Origin: Gongronella butleri
Lineage: Eukaryota > Mucoromycota > Mucoromycetes > Mucorales > Cunninghamellaceae
Assembly: GCA_025201375.1 (NCBI GenBank)
Contig: JAIWZP010000066.1
Coordinates: 1 to 64,000 of the forward strand
Length of the DNA: 64,000 bases
Direction: 5' to 3'
Under the pieces are notes generated by a model. The model was not told the origin of the DNA. It was given only the letters and a program-made list of their open reading frames with translations, and did not search any database. Position numbers and translations under genes: made by a program. Below, piece after piece: positions 9,725 to 22,314 of this stretch. Each line of letters opens with the position of its first letter. Within the stretch, counting starts at the first letter, position 1.

Positions 9725-12666
9725 ATGCGACACCTTTTCGGCAAGGAACACAAGGAGCAAAAGAGCCTCAAACTGGTCAAGAAGCTGCAACTCGAAGAGG
9801 ACCAACGATACCAGCAGGCACTGCAGGAACGACAGACACAAGAGGAGGCCGACGCTGCATTTGCGCGTCAGTTACAAGCTGAACTCGAGGCCGAAACCAA
9901 TGGGTCGTCGTCACCGGCTGCTGCTGTGAGTCCCATATCGCCCGTCGGCGCGCTTGCACCCGTGTCGCCCGTGGCTGCCGCGCCTTCCCCTGCCCCGCGC
10001 CCGGCTTCCTCGTCCATTTCGCATACTCCGCCACCATTGCCATCTAAGCCCACCGCCTATGCGTCAGGTATAATATAAAATAAGAAAAAAGAAAAAAAAA
10101 GAAAAACGACGCGTTTTTATCAAGCAAGGATTGACCTTTTTTTTTTTTTTTTTGTTTTTGCAATTTTCAGGCTCGTCCTCCACGAGTTTGTCGTCCTTGT
10201 CGGCCGAGCGTCCATCGAGCAGCAATAGTAACAGCAGCAATGTTCAGCCGCAGCGTGATGTGCCGCCCCCGCCTTATCAAGTGACTCCTAGATTGCCGCC
10301 CCGGGAGCGTGTGGCATCCATGCCGTCTTCTGTTGCGGCGAATGGGCGTCCGTCGTCGGGACACTCGAGCTACAATCCGAATTTGACGGCGATGACGCCG
10401 GGTCTTGCGCATTCCATGACCCCCAAGCCATTCCATCTCAATACGCCTCAAATGTACGCATCGTCGGCGGCTACAGCAGCTCCCACACCCAATGTCGCCC
10501 CGGCAGCAGCGGCAGCGACGGCGCCCTCCTCGTCTAATTCGTCCGTCACTCCCCGCCCAAGACGGGAGCCTGCCATGCTCATCATTCCTCCACCAAAGAA
10601 AGAAAAGCAGCCGCCTTCCTCCCCTGTACAGCAATTGTACGCGTCCATGCCGATGCCTGAGCCCGTCCACAAGCCCACAGCACCTATCGCCACCCACAAC
10701 AGCAACAATCCATACGCGTCGGCGCCATTGCTTCCTGTTTCAGGCCCCAACAACACAAATGCCACAAATACAGCAACTTCCATGATGAATTATGCCTCTG
10801 CGCCCATGGCATTTGATTATCAGCAGCATCAGCCTCAACCCACAAATGCCCAATTCAATCCTCTTGCTCATTCGCACCCTGCTCATCCTCATCCACAACA
10901 ACAACCTCTATTACCTTCTTTGCAACAGCAGCCACAACAGCCGCAATGGCACCCACCACAGCAACAGCATCAACAGCAGCGTCCACAACAACAACAACAA
11001 CAACAACAACAACACCAGCAGCAGCAACACCAATTCCAGTCTGTGAATGCATCGATGCCTGCATCATCGTCATTTACATCGACGACGACTACAACCTCTT
11101 TTGTCGAACCAACAATGCTGGCGTCCTCATTTGCGCCCACGACGCTCACACCTTCGCCATTCATGGGCAACAAGCAACCTGGGCGCGCCAAATCCAAGTT
11201 TGAAAAGCCAAACAGCACGAGCACGACGTCATCGCCTGCGCCCGTGCCCGATCAGATGGACTTTGACGATGATTTCGGGTTTGTGCAGCGCAACGGGTAC
11301 ATGATGGACGGCGCCGTGGAAAAGATCCAGCGCATGACCGACAATGTGAATTCGGACGATTCTGGGGTCGAGAGTGACGGCGACGACCAAGACGATGCCA
11401 TTGATCCCTTTGACATTGACCCGACCACCGACAATGTCATCATCCACCAGCACCGCCCCAGCAACAGCCTGGACATAACCAGCAGCAGCAGCAGCGCTGG
11501 CGCTGCAATGGCCCAACTGACCCGCAAATCGAGCAAATTGTCTCTGCGCCAAGAAACTTACCACGATTTGCTGGTTGACACCCATGACGACGGCTCCGAC
11601 CCCTTCACTGACGCGTTTGCCGTTGCAGGCGAAAAAGTCGAGGCGACCCCGCTGCGCCACCGCCGGTCGGCCAGCGCCGTCGCCGATCTTGGCAAGCCCG
11701 CGTTCCAAATGAACCAAAACGTATCAAAGATGGCTGTTGTCCATGATCCGTTGCTGAAGCTCGCTGCGGCGTCCGCCTCTACCGCCACACTGCCCGCACG
11801 GCCCAATTCCACCCTCCCTTGGTCCGCGTCGTCCGCATCCCTGAATAATAATATCAAGCGCCAGTCCATGGCAGCCGCTATCCCGCGCCCCGCCACCGCC
11901 TTCCATTACCCCATGTCCTCCGCCGCACCGCCCCAACAACACCACGCAGACCAAGACCTCATCTCCCTCGACCCCATCCCAGACAATGTGCGCCCTGTCC
12001 AGCCCACCAACGTCGTCCGCGCAGGCGCACCGCCCAATTTGCAGGCCATGATCAGCCAAGTCACCGCAGAAGGTAAAACCAAAAAAAAATAAACAAAAAA
12101 GCGCGTCGCGTTCTCTGACACTCTTTCTCTAGTGCCCGCCAATGAATTTGGCTATTATCGCTATGAAATCGACAAACCTGGCGGCGAAAAGGAAGAAATT
12201 TCGGACGACTACATCAAGGAGCTGCCCACACTGCCGGAGCTTCCCAAGAGTAAGGACTGTTTTTGCGTTCAGGGATGCGCGATTTGTTGAATTGACACGT
12301 TTTTTTTTTTTTTTTTTTTTTATAGCTGACCCCGACCACCGACACATCACGGTGCCCAGCGTGATCGAGGACCAGCGCGTTTGGATTCGCGTTCACCCAA
12401 CGGACACGGGCAAGTCGCTTGCGTCACGCATTCAGATTGTCGCCGCTTACAAGACACGCAAGGTGACCAAGATCACGTCCGAGTCCGGCCGCGTCGTCCC
12501 GCTCGACGACACTGCCCTGTTCCCCGACTGGGCAGACGTCATGCGCATGAAGGATGGCGCACCATGGAAGGTTGAGTGGGTCCCCGTCGACCAATCCCTT
12601 TGGGACGGACCCAAGGAGTTTGTCCGCTATCTCAAATCTCACTTGCGTGGCAGCTCCAACAACTGA
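9725..12666 (+). CDS. Uncharacterised 900-residue Q/S/P-rich protein with conserved-looking C-terminal module
   Basis: Exons 9725-10067, 10171-12072, 12133-12249 and 12326-12666 give 900 residues. The N-terminus (about residues 10-60) is a charged, Gln/Glu-rich helix (KKLQLEEDQRYQQALQERQ) that could be a coiled coil or ubiquitin-binding-like helix. Residues 60-450 are Ser/Pro/Ala/Gln low complexity with a polyglutamine stretch coded by CAA/CAG (about 10975-11030). An acidic SDDSGVESDGDDQDD block follows. The last ~150 residues look folded: FGYYRYEID, then DHRHITVPSVIEDQRVWIRVHP, then FPDWADVMRMKDG, then WDGPKEFVRYLKSHL. I cannot assign a family. Cytoplasmic or nuclear scaffold roles are both possible. 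Confidence 0.75.
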
Positions 12667-13364
12667 TGATATCCTATCCCAATCCCCCCCCCTTTTATTA
12701 TTTGTATGATACGTATTTTTAGACTCGTTTTTTTGCAATATTTTTACCATAAAATACCTTAATTTGCAACCTGTTCTTTACATGCGTTTTTTGCCTCATA
12801 GACTGTATCCCTTTGTTTCAAATATGATACGAGGACGCTATGACGCAGCAGGATGATACAGTATGATGGGATAATTCACAATTATGATATAAGATTTTTG
12901 CAACTTTGAGAGGAAAACCCGGCCATTCTTCTCATCTCTCGAAAGCGACCTGATTGACTTGCTGTTTTCGAAGCAATGAGGACTGCACTCACCCAAGAGG
13001 CAGATCGACAGCGGCTGCAACTTGCTCAATTTGCAGTCAAACTCTATTGGCGGCTGCGCCAGGCAATTGTTTGCCACTTTTGCGCACCATTTTGTGATTT
13101 CGCTTTCTTTGATTTGAACCTTTGCATTAAATACGCTGATGCGCGCGTCCATTGAAAACATTGTTTAGGGACAAACGAAGAACAAGCAAAATGATTTTTT
13201 TTTATTTCTCAAACGAGAATCTAGAAAGGAGAAATAAAAAAGAGTTTGGTGTGCACCAAGTTGTGCATCATGGGGATGTCACGACCAAGTGCGTGGGGTT
13301 GTGGGAGAGTGGAAGAGTTTGGCAATTTGGAGGTTTAAATCTGCTTGGGGGGATCCAACACCAT
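12667..13364. other. Convergent 3' spacer with TATGATA motifs
   Basis: 698 bp between two convergent genes. TATGATA occurs at 12705, 12823 and 12883, and TACAGTA at 12857. AATAAAAA-type AT stretches near 13200-13240 probably serve the 3' end of ATP1. No gene was supported. Confidence 0.5.
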
Positions 13365-15222
13365 TTAGGCGGCAAAGGCCTTGGTGTGGTTGTCGCAAAT
13401 CTCGCGGAGCTTGCCCTCCAATTCCTTGGAGAGGACGCCCTGGGTGCGGATGGCCTCGAGGGTGTCCTTGTGCTCGGAGTTGATGTGGGAGATGAAGTCC
13501 TTCTCCCAGTCGACGACCTTGTTGACGGGGATCTTGTCGAGGAAACCGTTGACACCGGCAAAGACGATGGGGACCTGGACCTGGATGGACAGGGGCGAGT
13601 ACTGGGGCTGCTTGAGCAACTCGGTGAGGCGGGCACCACGGTTGAGCAAGAATTGGGTGGAGGCATCGAGATCGGAACCGAATTGGGCGAAAGCGGCGAC
13701 TTCACGGTACTGGGCCAAGAAGAGCTTGAGGGAACCAGCGACCTGCTTCATGGCCTTGGTCTGGGCAGCGGAACCGACACGGGACACGGAGAGACCGACG
13801 TTGATGGAGGGACGGATACCCTTGAAGAAGAGTTCGGCTTCCAAGAAGATCTGGCCATCGGTAATGGAGATGACGTTGGTAGGAATGTAGGCAGAGACAT
13901 CACCACCCTGGGTCTCAATGATGGGGAGGGCGGTCATGGAACCATAGCCAAAGTCCTTGTTCATCTTGGCGGCACGCTCGAGGAGACGCGAGTGGAGGTA
14001 AAAGACATCACCGGGGTAGGCCTCACGACCGGGGGGACGGCGGAGCAAGAGCGACATTTGACGGTAGGCGACGGCCTGCTTGGACAAATCGTCATAGATG
14101 ATCAACGAGTGGCGGCCATTGTCACGGAACCATTCGCCAAAGGCGGCACCCGAGAAGGGAGCGAGGTACTGGAGAGGCGCGGCCTCGGAGGCGGTGGCGG
14201 CAACGACGGTGGTGTACTTCATGGCGTCGTTCTCCTCGAGGGTACGGACCAATTGGGCCACAGTCGAGCGCTTTTGGCCGACGGCGACGTAGATACAGTA
14301 CAACTTCTTGGACTCATCGGAGCCGTTGTTCCAGTTCTTTTGGTTAAGAATGGTGTCGAGGGCGACGGCGGTCTTGCCGGTCTGACGATCACCAATGATC
14401 AACTCACGCTGACCACGGCCAATGGGCACCATCGAGTCGACAGACTTGATACCAGTCTGCATGGGCTCGTTGACGGAGTGACGGGGCAAAATGCCGGGCG
14501 CCTTGACCTGGACACGCGAGCGGCCAGTGGTGTCGAGAGGACCCTTGCCGTCAATGGGGTTGCCGAGAGCATCGACAACACGGCCCAAGATGCCGGGACC
14601 GACGGGGACGTCGACAATGGCACCAGTACGCTTGACGGTGTCGCCTTCCTTGATCAGACGATCGTTACCGAACACGACAATACCGACGTTGTCGGCTTCC
14701 AAGTTGAGGGCCATACCCTACAATGCAAAAAGAAAAAAAAATGAAGAAAAATGAGCATTCACGCCAATGGTAGGGCCCAATTGGGCCATCAAAAATCGAC
14801 AAATCGAGAAAACACGTACCTTGAGGCCGCTGGAGAACTCAACCATCTCCTCAGCTTGGACGTTCTTCAAGCCATAGACACGGGCAATACCGTCACCAAT
14901 GGACAGGACACGGCCGGTCTCTTGGAGGTTGGCCTCGGACGACGAGCCGAGGATACGCTCCTCGAGGATGGACGAGACCTCCGAGGTGGTGGGCTTGGCG
15001 GTGGCGTAGGCGCGCAGAGCAGTGGCACCCAAGTTGGCACGGACCTAAAAGAGAGAGACGTCGTCAGTGGCGAGGCAGTAAAAAAAAAAAAAAAGACGAA
15101 AAACACAAAAAAAATGTGTGTTTGTGCGAAAGCAACAAGGCGTGTATGTCGATAGAGCCACTTACCGAGGGCTTGGCAAGAGCCAAAGCGGGGCGGGCAA
15201 GACGAGCAGCGTTTCGCAACAT
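13365..15222 (-). CDS. ATP1: ATP synthase F1 subunit alpha, mitochondrial
   Basis: This is the non-catalytic nucleotide-binding subunit of the F1 hexamer in the mitochondrial matrix. Exons 15166-15222, 14820-15044 and 13365-14717 join to 544 residues. The first exon codes an arginine/alanine-rich amphipathic import sequence ([19 protein letters not shown]). Walker A (GDRQTGKT) is at about 203-210. The [29 protein letters not shown] region and the [10 protein letters not shown] signature are intact. The C-terminus ends KAFAA. Codon use is strongly biased to C/G third positions, which leaves a long meaningless open frame on the opposite strand. The gene is divergent from SRP receptor alpha. Confidence 0.98.
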
Positions 15223-15824
15223 GACCGAGAAAGAAAAGTAGAGAAAAAGAAAGGGAAAGAGAAAGAAAAAGAGGAATTGGAAAAAAAAACAATCAACAAG
15301 GGCAACAATTTTTTTTTTCGGGTGACTGCGATGGAGCCCCCTTGTCCGCCATTGCAGCCCATTGATTGGCCCCGCCTCGCCTAACCCAATTTTTTGACAG
15401 CTGCACTTTTTTTTTTTTTTTTGGCTTGCTGGCCACCCCCCGGCACACAAGTGCGGCAATGCTCAATTCAATCTTTAATTTTGGGGCAAATCTGGTGTGG
15501 AGCACGGTCCCCTCACCTTTTTACTTGTTTCGTTGCACGGCCAATGGCCCATTGTCCCCCCACTCCCGTTTTTTTTTTTTTTTTTTTTTTTGGGCTTGTT
15601 TTTGCACTTTGTTCGAGAAATCACATTGCCTGATAATAAAAAAAAAGAGCAGTAGCAATGGCATTGGCTCTCCAATGGATGGCCATGGGGAGGGCCAAAA
15701 AGGCGCTCCAAGGGGCCCAGCTGGCGATCACCAATCAACGCATGATACGCCCGTTGGGCGATAAAAGGCAAGTGCGGAGGTCATTTTCTTCCTGCTCTTT
15801 CTTTTGTCTTCTTTTTTTACAACT
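15223..15824. promoter_or_regulatory. Divergent promoter, ATP1 / SRP receptor alpha
   Basis: 602 bp. Contains CCATTG and GATTGG/CCAAT-type motifs around 15350-15390 and 15655-15735, as expected for HAP/NF-Y control of respiratory genes. Three homopolymer T runs are present, with a pyrimidine-rich leader on the ATP1 side. GATAAAAGG at 15760-15768 is a possible TATA element for the + strand gene. No other gene is seen. Confidence 0.45.
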
Positions 15825-18067
15825 ATGTTGGACCTTTTCACCATCTTGAACAAGGGCGGTCTTGTGCTCTGGCAGCAGAATTTCGCCCCCGTGGCTGCAC
15901 AGGGCCCTGTCACGGCGCTTATCAAGGATGTCTTGATAGAGGAGCGCGGCGCCACAAACACGTACCTAAAGGACACCTATGCGCTAAAGTGGACCTTTGC
16001 CAACCAGCTGGACCTGATCTTTGTCGTAACGTTTTGCACACGCACAAAAAAAAAAGCAATGAAAAACAGGGAGAAAAAAAAAAGCTCAAATGCGCGATTT
16101 CTCGATTGTTTATTCATGTAGGTGGCGTACCAAAAGATTCTGCAGCTGCCCTTCCTGGACGAATTGCTCGAGACCGTCAAGCGACTGTTCATTGACACGT
16201 ATCGACAAGACATTACCAAGGATCAGGGGATTCATGGCGATTATTCCGGGTTTACACCCATGTTTCAGCAAGTTCTTCAGAACCTTGAAAGCAAATATGC
16301 CTCGGTAAGCTTTGAGTGGACAATGGCTTGAGTGCGTCGGGCTCACAACCCCTTTCCATTATTAGCAAACGACGCGCGCACCGCGCAAATTCGAGGATAC
16401 CAAGAAATTTGGCAATACGCTCAAGGGGTCGCAATCAGGTACAATTGGGCATGGACAAGAAAGATCGACAAGCGCCCGCTCACACAGCTCGTGATGTCTT
16501 TTTTTTTTCTAGGCAAGTCGTCGCCGTCTGGAGTGTCGAATGGCGAAGATGAGATTGCCAAAAACATCCAAGCGCTGCATTTGCAATCGAGTCCGCGTGG
16601 CCCGAGCATGAACCGCAAGTCGCCCAAGCCCAAAGGCAGTCCGAGTGGTGGCAGTGAGAAGAAAAAGTCGCAAAAGCAAATGCGCGTGTGGGACGGGCAG
16701 ATTGCCAAGGGTGAGATGGAGGCGCTCGACTATAGCGGCGGCAACAGCACGGATACCCTCGATGCGGATGCCATCAAGGCCCAATTCGTCGACAGTGCCA
16801 AGCTCGGCACCAAGAACAAGCAGGGTGTCTACGAGGTCCAGGACGTGGATGTGCCCGAGGACGTGGATGACGATGACGACGAAGAAAACGACGAATTGGA
16901 CACGACGGCAAGCGCAAAGACGGCGGCCGCGTCCGGCGGCATGTTTTCGTCACTGCTGAAATCATTCACGCAGCGTGAATTGACCGAGGACGCGCTTGAT
17001 CCGATCCTTTCCACGATGAAAAACCAATTAATCACGAAAAACGTCGCAAAGGAGATCGCAGAGCACGTCTGTGATAGCGTCAAATCCAACCTGCTTGGCA
17101 AGAAGCTCGGCCAATTCGAACGCGTGGCCACCGTTGTCCGCACCAGCATGGAAGCCGCTCTCAAACGCGTCCTCACCCCAAAGACATCGCTCGACATTCT
17201 GCGCGACATTGAACAAGCAAAGGCGGAGCACCGACCCTATACCATCACCTTTATCGGCGTCAATGGCGTCGGCAAGGTACAATCATAAAAGAAAAAAAAA
17301 TTGGAAAAAAAACAAAAAAATGGAAGAATGGAAAAAAAAGGGGGACATTGGCTAATTGTATTTTCAATTTTTTTTTTCAATTGGTACATAGTCGACGAAC
17401 CTGAGCAAGGTGTGTTTCTGGCTGCTGCAAAACAACATGAAGGTGCTTATTGCGGCGTGTGATACGTTCCGCAGCGGTGCGGTGGAGCAATTGCGCGTGC
17501 ATGCGCGCAATTTGCGTGCGCTGCAGACGAGCGGCATGGGTTCCGTCGAGCTGTTTGAGCGTGGCTATGGCAAGGACTCGGCGGGGATTGCCAAGGACGC
17601 GATTGCGTATGCGGGCGCGCAAGGGTTTGATGTTGTGCTCATCGACACGGCCGGACGCATGCAAGACAATGAGCCCCTCATGCGTGCACTCGCCAAGCTC
17701 GTCGCCGTCAACAGCCCCGACAAGATCATCTTTGTCGGCGAGGCCCTCGTCGGCAACGAGGCCGTCGACCAACTCACAAAATTCAACATGGCCCTAAAGG
17801 ACTTTTCGGGCTTGCAAAATCCACGACATATCGACGGCATGATCCTCACGAAATTCGACACCATCGACGACAAGGTATTTTTTCTTGCTTTGATTGACGA
17901 ACAAAACCGCTCATTTCTTGTTTTTTTTTTTCACGCAGATGGGCGCCGCGTTGACCATGACCTACATCACGGGCCAGCCAATCTACTTTGTCGGCACCGG
18001 ACAGACGTACACCGACCTCAAGAACTTGCGCGTGTCGCACGTCGTCAATGCTCTCTTACGAAACTAG
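15825..18067 (+). CDS. SRP101: Signal recognition particle receptor subunit alpha
   Basis: This GTPase at the ER membrane docks SRP-ribosome complexes at the translocon through SR-beta. Exons 15825-16025, 16122-16304, 16366-16438, 16513-17276, 17392-17874 and 17939-18067 give 610 residues. The N-terminal SRX domain (about 1-130) begins [17 protein letters not shown] charged linker follows, with a KKKSQK block and a long acidic stretch ([11 protein letters not shown]). The NG GTPase domain carries G1 GVNGVGKS (about 401-408, split by an intron after the lysine), [10 protein letters not shown] (431), DTAGR (492-496), TKFD (560-563) and GTGQ (587-590). Domain order and length are normal for eukaryotic SR-alpha. 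Confidence 0.96.
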
Positions 18068-18640
18068 TTCATTGCATCTGTTAAAATTCGCATAAATCCT
18101 AATTTCACCATTCAAAAATATGTTTCTATGCGCACGTCGCATGTCCACGGGGATCAATTGAGATGGAGAAAGGTTCCATACGTGCTCGTTTCTTGTCACG
18201 GCCGGCTGAAATTGACCTGGTCTTGCAGTTTTCCGCATTTTAAATGATTATGATTCTTTGAGCGCTTGCCCAAGAGACCAAAAGTTGCTTCTTGGTTCTT
18301 GGTGTTCCAGCTCTCAGGGTATAACTGGTGCTGATATGGGAGAGATCCAATCGCTGTGTTGTCAAAAATCTTGAATTTGGCATTTCTTGGCGTTTTTGAT
18401 GTATTTCACGGCACAGCTTGATAATGAAGCGAATCAAAAACTTGCTGCAGACGTTTTTAAGCACCTGTTTGCTGTAAGCTGTGCAGTAAAAATGGCGATT
18501 GATCAAGTGTTGGTCGAGAAAACCGCGATTTAAGCCATTTCATCCATTTTCGATGAATTTACGACCGGCAGCAACAATGTTAACGTGACGACGGTCAAAG
18601 GACGTCAAGTGCACACAATAGCGAGTGTTGGGCACCATTG
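18068..18640. other. Spacer downstream of SRP receptor
   Basis: AT-rich sequence with no gene found. It leads into dispersed repeat copy A. Homology to the other copies is not obvious in this part. Confidence 0.4.
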
Positions 18641-18679
18641 CATAGGACAAAAATCATTTTGGGGCGCGCCACACGACAT

Positions 18680-19385
18680 TTGAAAAATCATCGTGACGAC
18701 GTGCCAAAATCAAAATGGAAAACTTGGGTCGCCAGAATCCCACCAGACTTGCCCATAAGATGTATCGCGTGGTCAAACGGCGAAGAACGGCAAACGATTT
18801 GCGGGGTGACGAGAAATGTGCAATTTTCTTTAAAACTTCAAGCGCGAATTGCACGGGAAAAACGCGTTCATCGAGCCGCGCCGACGCGTCCACTAGCAAG
18901 AGAAATGCCAGGGGCATGGAATTGAATAAGAACAGACGCGTGGCACTCGACGTCTGACGCGGTTTCTCACGCGTCAAAGTTGCCCCGCAAACGATCCGCT
19001 CGCATCAATTCTGCCTAGAACTCGTTTTTCAGTGATCATTGATCTCCACGTACGCAGCAGGTCGTGATCTTTCTGGTGGTCGCTGTTTTGTGGCTCTGTG
19101 GCCAATTTTCGTCGACTTTGCCTTGACGCGAAAAAAAAGAGGCAAATCGCATTTTGCGCGACAACCGGTCGATGTACCCCAGGGTTTTAGTGCATTTTTG
19201 TCCGTGAACGATACATGCTCACCCATATACTTGAAGCGCGTGGCGATCCGAGGACCTAAATTTGACCCTTTTCAAATCCTCGACTGTACCCCCAGGAAAA
19301 ATCGCGATCTTCAAAAATCATGATTGCGCGTCATTCAGTCATTCAAACTTCTCAAGGGTGGGCTCATTCGAACGAGAACGTCACG
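18680..19385 (+). repeat. Dispersed ~700-bp repeat R3, copy A
   Basis: This aligns in the same orientation with 31930-32640 (copy B) and 58190-58980 (copy C). Shared anchors, in order: GCGAATTGCACGG with AAACGCGTTCAT, GACGCGTCCA with CAAGAG, TCTGACGCGGTTT with TCACGCGTC, CATTGATCTCC or CATAGATCAC, AATTTTCGTCGA, GGGTTTTAGTGCATTT, GCGTGGCGATC with GAGGAC, CGACTGTACCCC and GGGCTCATTCGAA. It has no long open frame, no LTR-like ends and no polyA tail that I can define. The family is unnamed to me. Confidence 0.8.
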
Positions 19386-19678
19386 CTTCACCAAACACGT
19401 CATGGCCGTGGGGTGGCAAAGCGAGCGAAATCTCTCTTTTCAAGTTTTTTGTTTAATTGGTTGTGGTTCGCTTTTTTTCTGTACGTGTCGAGGCTCTGCA
19501 GCACTGCAAGGTGCTTGTTGATTGCCCTGCTGGCGTTTAATGAACGAGTGGCATGAATTGGGACGCGTAAAAAAGGACATCGGGGCGCGAATGTTTTGAC
19601 CCTGGGCGTCGGGGTTCCAGGGCATGTGAGGGGCCTGTCAATTCTTTTTTTTGGTGCCTCTCTTTTTGACTTTTCAAC
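19386..19678. other. Promoter-side spacer of mitochondrial TyrRS gene
   Basis: About 290 bp between repeat copy A and the ATG at 19679. It includes GGGACGCG and a T run just before the start. No TATA box is obvious. Confidence 0.3.
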
Positions 19679-21598
19679 ATGTTTCGACTACGATCGACGG
19701 CTGTGCGTGTTCTTCCGGCGCGGTGCTTGCGCGTGCAGGCTCGCGCCTTGTCCACGCTTCCCAATGTGGTGAGCGATCTTGGTTTTCGCGGCCTGCTCGC
19801 CAACACGACGAGGTAAACGTTGTTTTTTTGCCACATTCCGCCGCCTTTTGCTCACTTCTCTACTTGCGCAGTCCTGATCTTGTGGACCATGTCACGCGTC
19901 CGACGGCCATTTACTGCGGTGTTGATCCCACGGCGCGATCGCTGCATTTGGGCAACTTGCTGACGCTCATGGGGTTGCTGCATTTCCACGTCCGCGGGCA
20001 CCAGACCATCGCCCTGGTAAAAAAACGAAAAAAAACGACCAATTGGGCGCCATTGAGACGTTGATTTCTCTTTTTTTTTCATTGCTTTACAGGTTGGCGG
20101 TGCGACGGGCAGCATTGGTGATCCTTCTGGGCGCAATTCGGAACGTGTGCCGCTTGAGCGTGATGTGCTTGAAGCGAATGTGGCAGGAATTGAGGCGCAG
20201 ATCCACCGATTCTTTGCCAACGGCGCGTCGTACGCCAAGCGACGCGGGTATGTGGACACGGACGCGCACGATGGCACGGCCATGCAGGTGCCCAAGGTGC
20301 TGAACAACTACACGTGGTTCCATGGCATGTCGGCGCTCGATTTTTTGGGCAACGTCGGCCGCTACGCACGCGTCAATACCATGCTGGCCAAAGAAAGCGT
20401 CAAGTCGCGTCTCGACTCGACGCAGGGCATCAGCTTCACCGAATTCGCCTATCAGCTGCTCCAGGCGTATGATTTCTACTATCTCTACAAGCATCATGAC
20501 TGCCGCATCCAGGTACGAAAAAAGATAAAAAAAGAAAAAAAATTAAAAAAAAGGTATAAAAAAATGGCCCCCAGACGCTTATTTCGTTTTTCTCTTTTTT
20601 TTTTTTTTTTACTAGCTCGGTGGCAGCGATCAATGGGGCAATATCACGGCAGGGATTGACATGATTGGCCGCCGCAACCCGGTCGACCAGGCGTCGCCAA
20701 AGGCTTATGGCATCACGATCCCGCTGCTGCTCACGTCCACCGGCGAGAAATTCGGAAAATCTGCCGGCAATGCCGTGTGGCTCGACGAGTCCATGACCAC
20801 CATCTTTGATTTCTATCAGGTAAAAAGAAAGAAAAAGAAAGATGGTTATGCCATTGACAGCGTTTCTCACTCCCTTTTCTACAAAGTTCTTTATGAAAAC
20901 CACGGACGCTGACGTTGAAAGATACCTGCCTATGTTTACGCTCCTTCAGGAAAGCGACATCCATGCCATCATGCTAAAGCACAAGGTAAAAAAAAAGTGA
21001 TGTGGCGCCAATGGCCGCAAATTCACTTTTTCTTTTAATTAGCAACAACCCGAATTGCGAGTTGCGCAGCAGACGCTCGCTGCGGAAATGACCGAATTGG
21101 TGCATGGACGTAATGGCAAACCCCCATCATAAGAAAAGGCGGCTGTTCCTCACACTTTTTTGTTTATTGTAGTGGACGCGGTGCGACGCGCTCAGGTGGC
21201 GACAAAGGTTCTTTTTGGCGAGGATCTGGCGACGGTGTCTGGTCAGGACATTGTGGATGCGTTCAAGGACGACGCGCACCGATTCACGGCACTGCACCGT
21301 GACGATGTCATTGGCAAGGGCATTGACCAGCTTGCCGCCGATATTCAGGCGACAAAGTCCAAATGTAAGTGATTCCGTGGTCAGACCAAGTCTCGTTTCT
21401 CATTGCCAATGGCCATTTTTTTTTTCCAATTCGACAGCCGAGGCGCAGAAACGCATCAAAGCGGGTGGATTCTACCTGAACAATGCACGCGTCACGGACC
21501 CACGGCAGAAATTAAGCGATGCCGACATCATGGACGGCCTGGTGTGCCTGCTGCGCATTGGCAAGTCGTCGTACCATGTCGTCCACGTGCACGCATGA
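19679..21598 (+). CDS. MSY1: Tyrosyl-tRNA synthetase, mitochondrial
   Basis: Charges mitochondrial tRNA-Tyr in the matrix. Eight exons: 19679-19812, 19872-20016, 20093-20512, 20616-20819, 20887-20985, 21043-21109, 21173-21364 and 21438-21598. They give 473 residues. The N-terminus is Arg-rich without acidic residues ([20 protein letters not shown]), a good import signal. [15 protein letters not shown] (HIGH-class motif, HLGN at 70-73), [13 protein letters not shown] and LGGSDQWGN are diagnostic for bacterial/mitochondrial TyrRS. The KMSKS-class loop reads KFGKS at 278-282. The C-terminal part ([15 protein letters not shown]) is the S4-like RNA-binding domain. Length is normal for the family. 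Confidence 0.95.
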
Positions 21599-22314
21599 CC
21601 GCGCTATTCCATTTCATTCGTCCTGCGAACCATCAAACTCCATCAGACAGCATTAAACACGACATTTACACATCTTGCAGCGTACAATTGGCTGAGACGA
21701 GCAACGTGGGCGTGCGCACTTCGACACCAGGGGATTGGGGCGCGTGGTGCATAATAAATTAGGCATGGATGGGATGGATGGATGGCTTTTTTGCTTATTT
21801 AGTGCGCGATTGCGATGTGGTTGATCGTGGCGAGCGCATGGCCACGCGTCCGCTCATGTGATCTGTGCGTAAATATGCTCACTGAAACTTTTTCATGCAA
21901 GCACGGTTGCACAGACTCTTTAGTCCGGGGCCGATCCAGGGGCGGATTTTCGTGAACCTTTGATACAGTAAATCGATGAAAAAGGCGGGATTCTTTTTTT
22001 TTTTTCAGTGACCCCCGTGTCCAATGACGCGAGCATTGCAGGCTGCCAGAAGCATGAACGGGCAAGCCTCCCTTTGTTGGGCATTTCCTACAGCAATTAT
22101 CATCCATGTGGCGCATGTTTGCATCACAAGGCTTTATTTGCTGCGTCATGAGCTTGGCAATTGGCCCCCCCCGATAGCCCACAGAGTTGTGCAGAGCATG
22201 AAAATATATTTTTAAACTTGGAAATGTGTATCAAAAAAGTAGAGTCTAACAAAGGATGGCCTATTTTACAGAGATTGGCTTCAAAATGCGTGTTTTTTTT
22301 TTGTCCTAATCTAT
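21599..22314. other. Convergent 3' spacer, 716 bp
   Basis: Between two convergent genes. AATAAATT near 21752 may act as a polyA signal for the TyrRS gene. A GATGG run (GATGGATGGGATGGATGGATGG class) lies at about 21767-21784. TACAGTA occurs at 21964. No gene was supported. Confidence 0.45.

Noticed and set aside
13152..14744. 530-codon open frame on the + strand opposite ATP1
   Set aside because: It is the exact antisense of a strongly C/G-third-position-biased exon. Its product is a G/L/V/D-rich string without family resemblance, so it is a codon-bias shadow.
18240..18506. Minus-strand 88-codon open frame in the spacer after SRP receptor
   Set aside because: AT-rich, no family resemblance, no splice partners, and next to repeat DNA.
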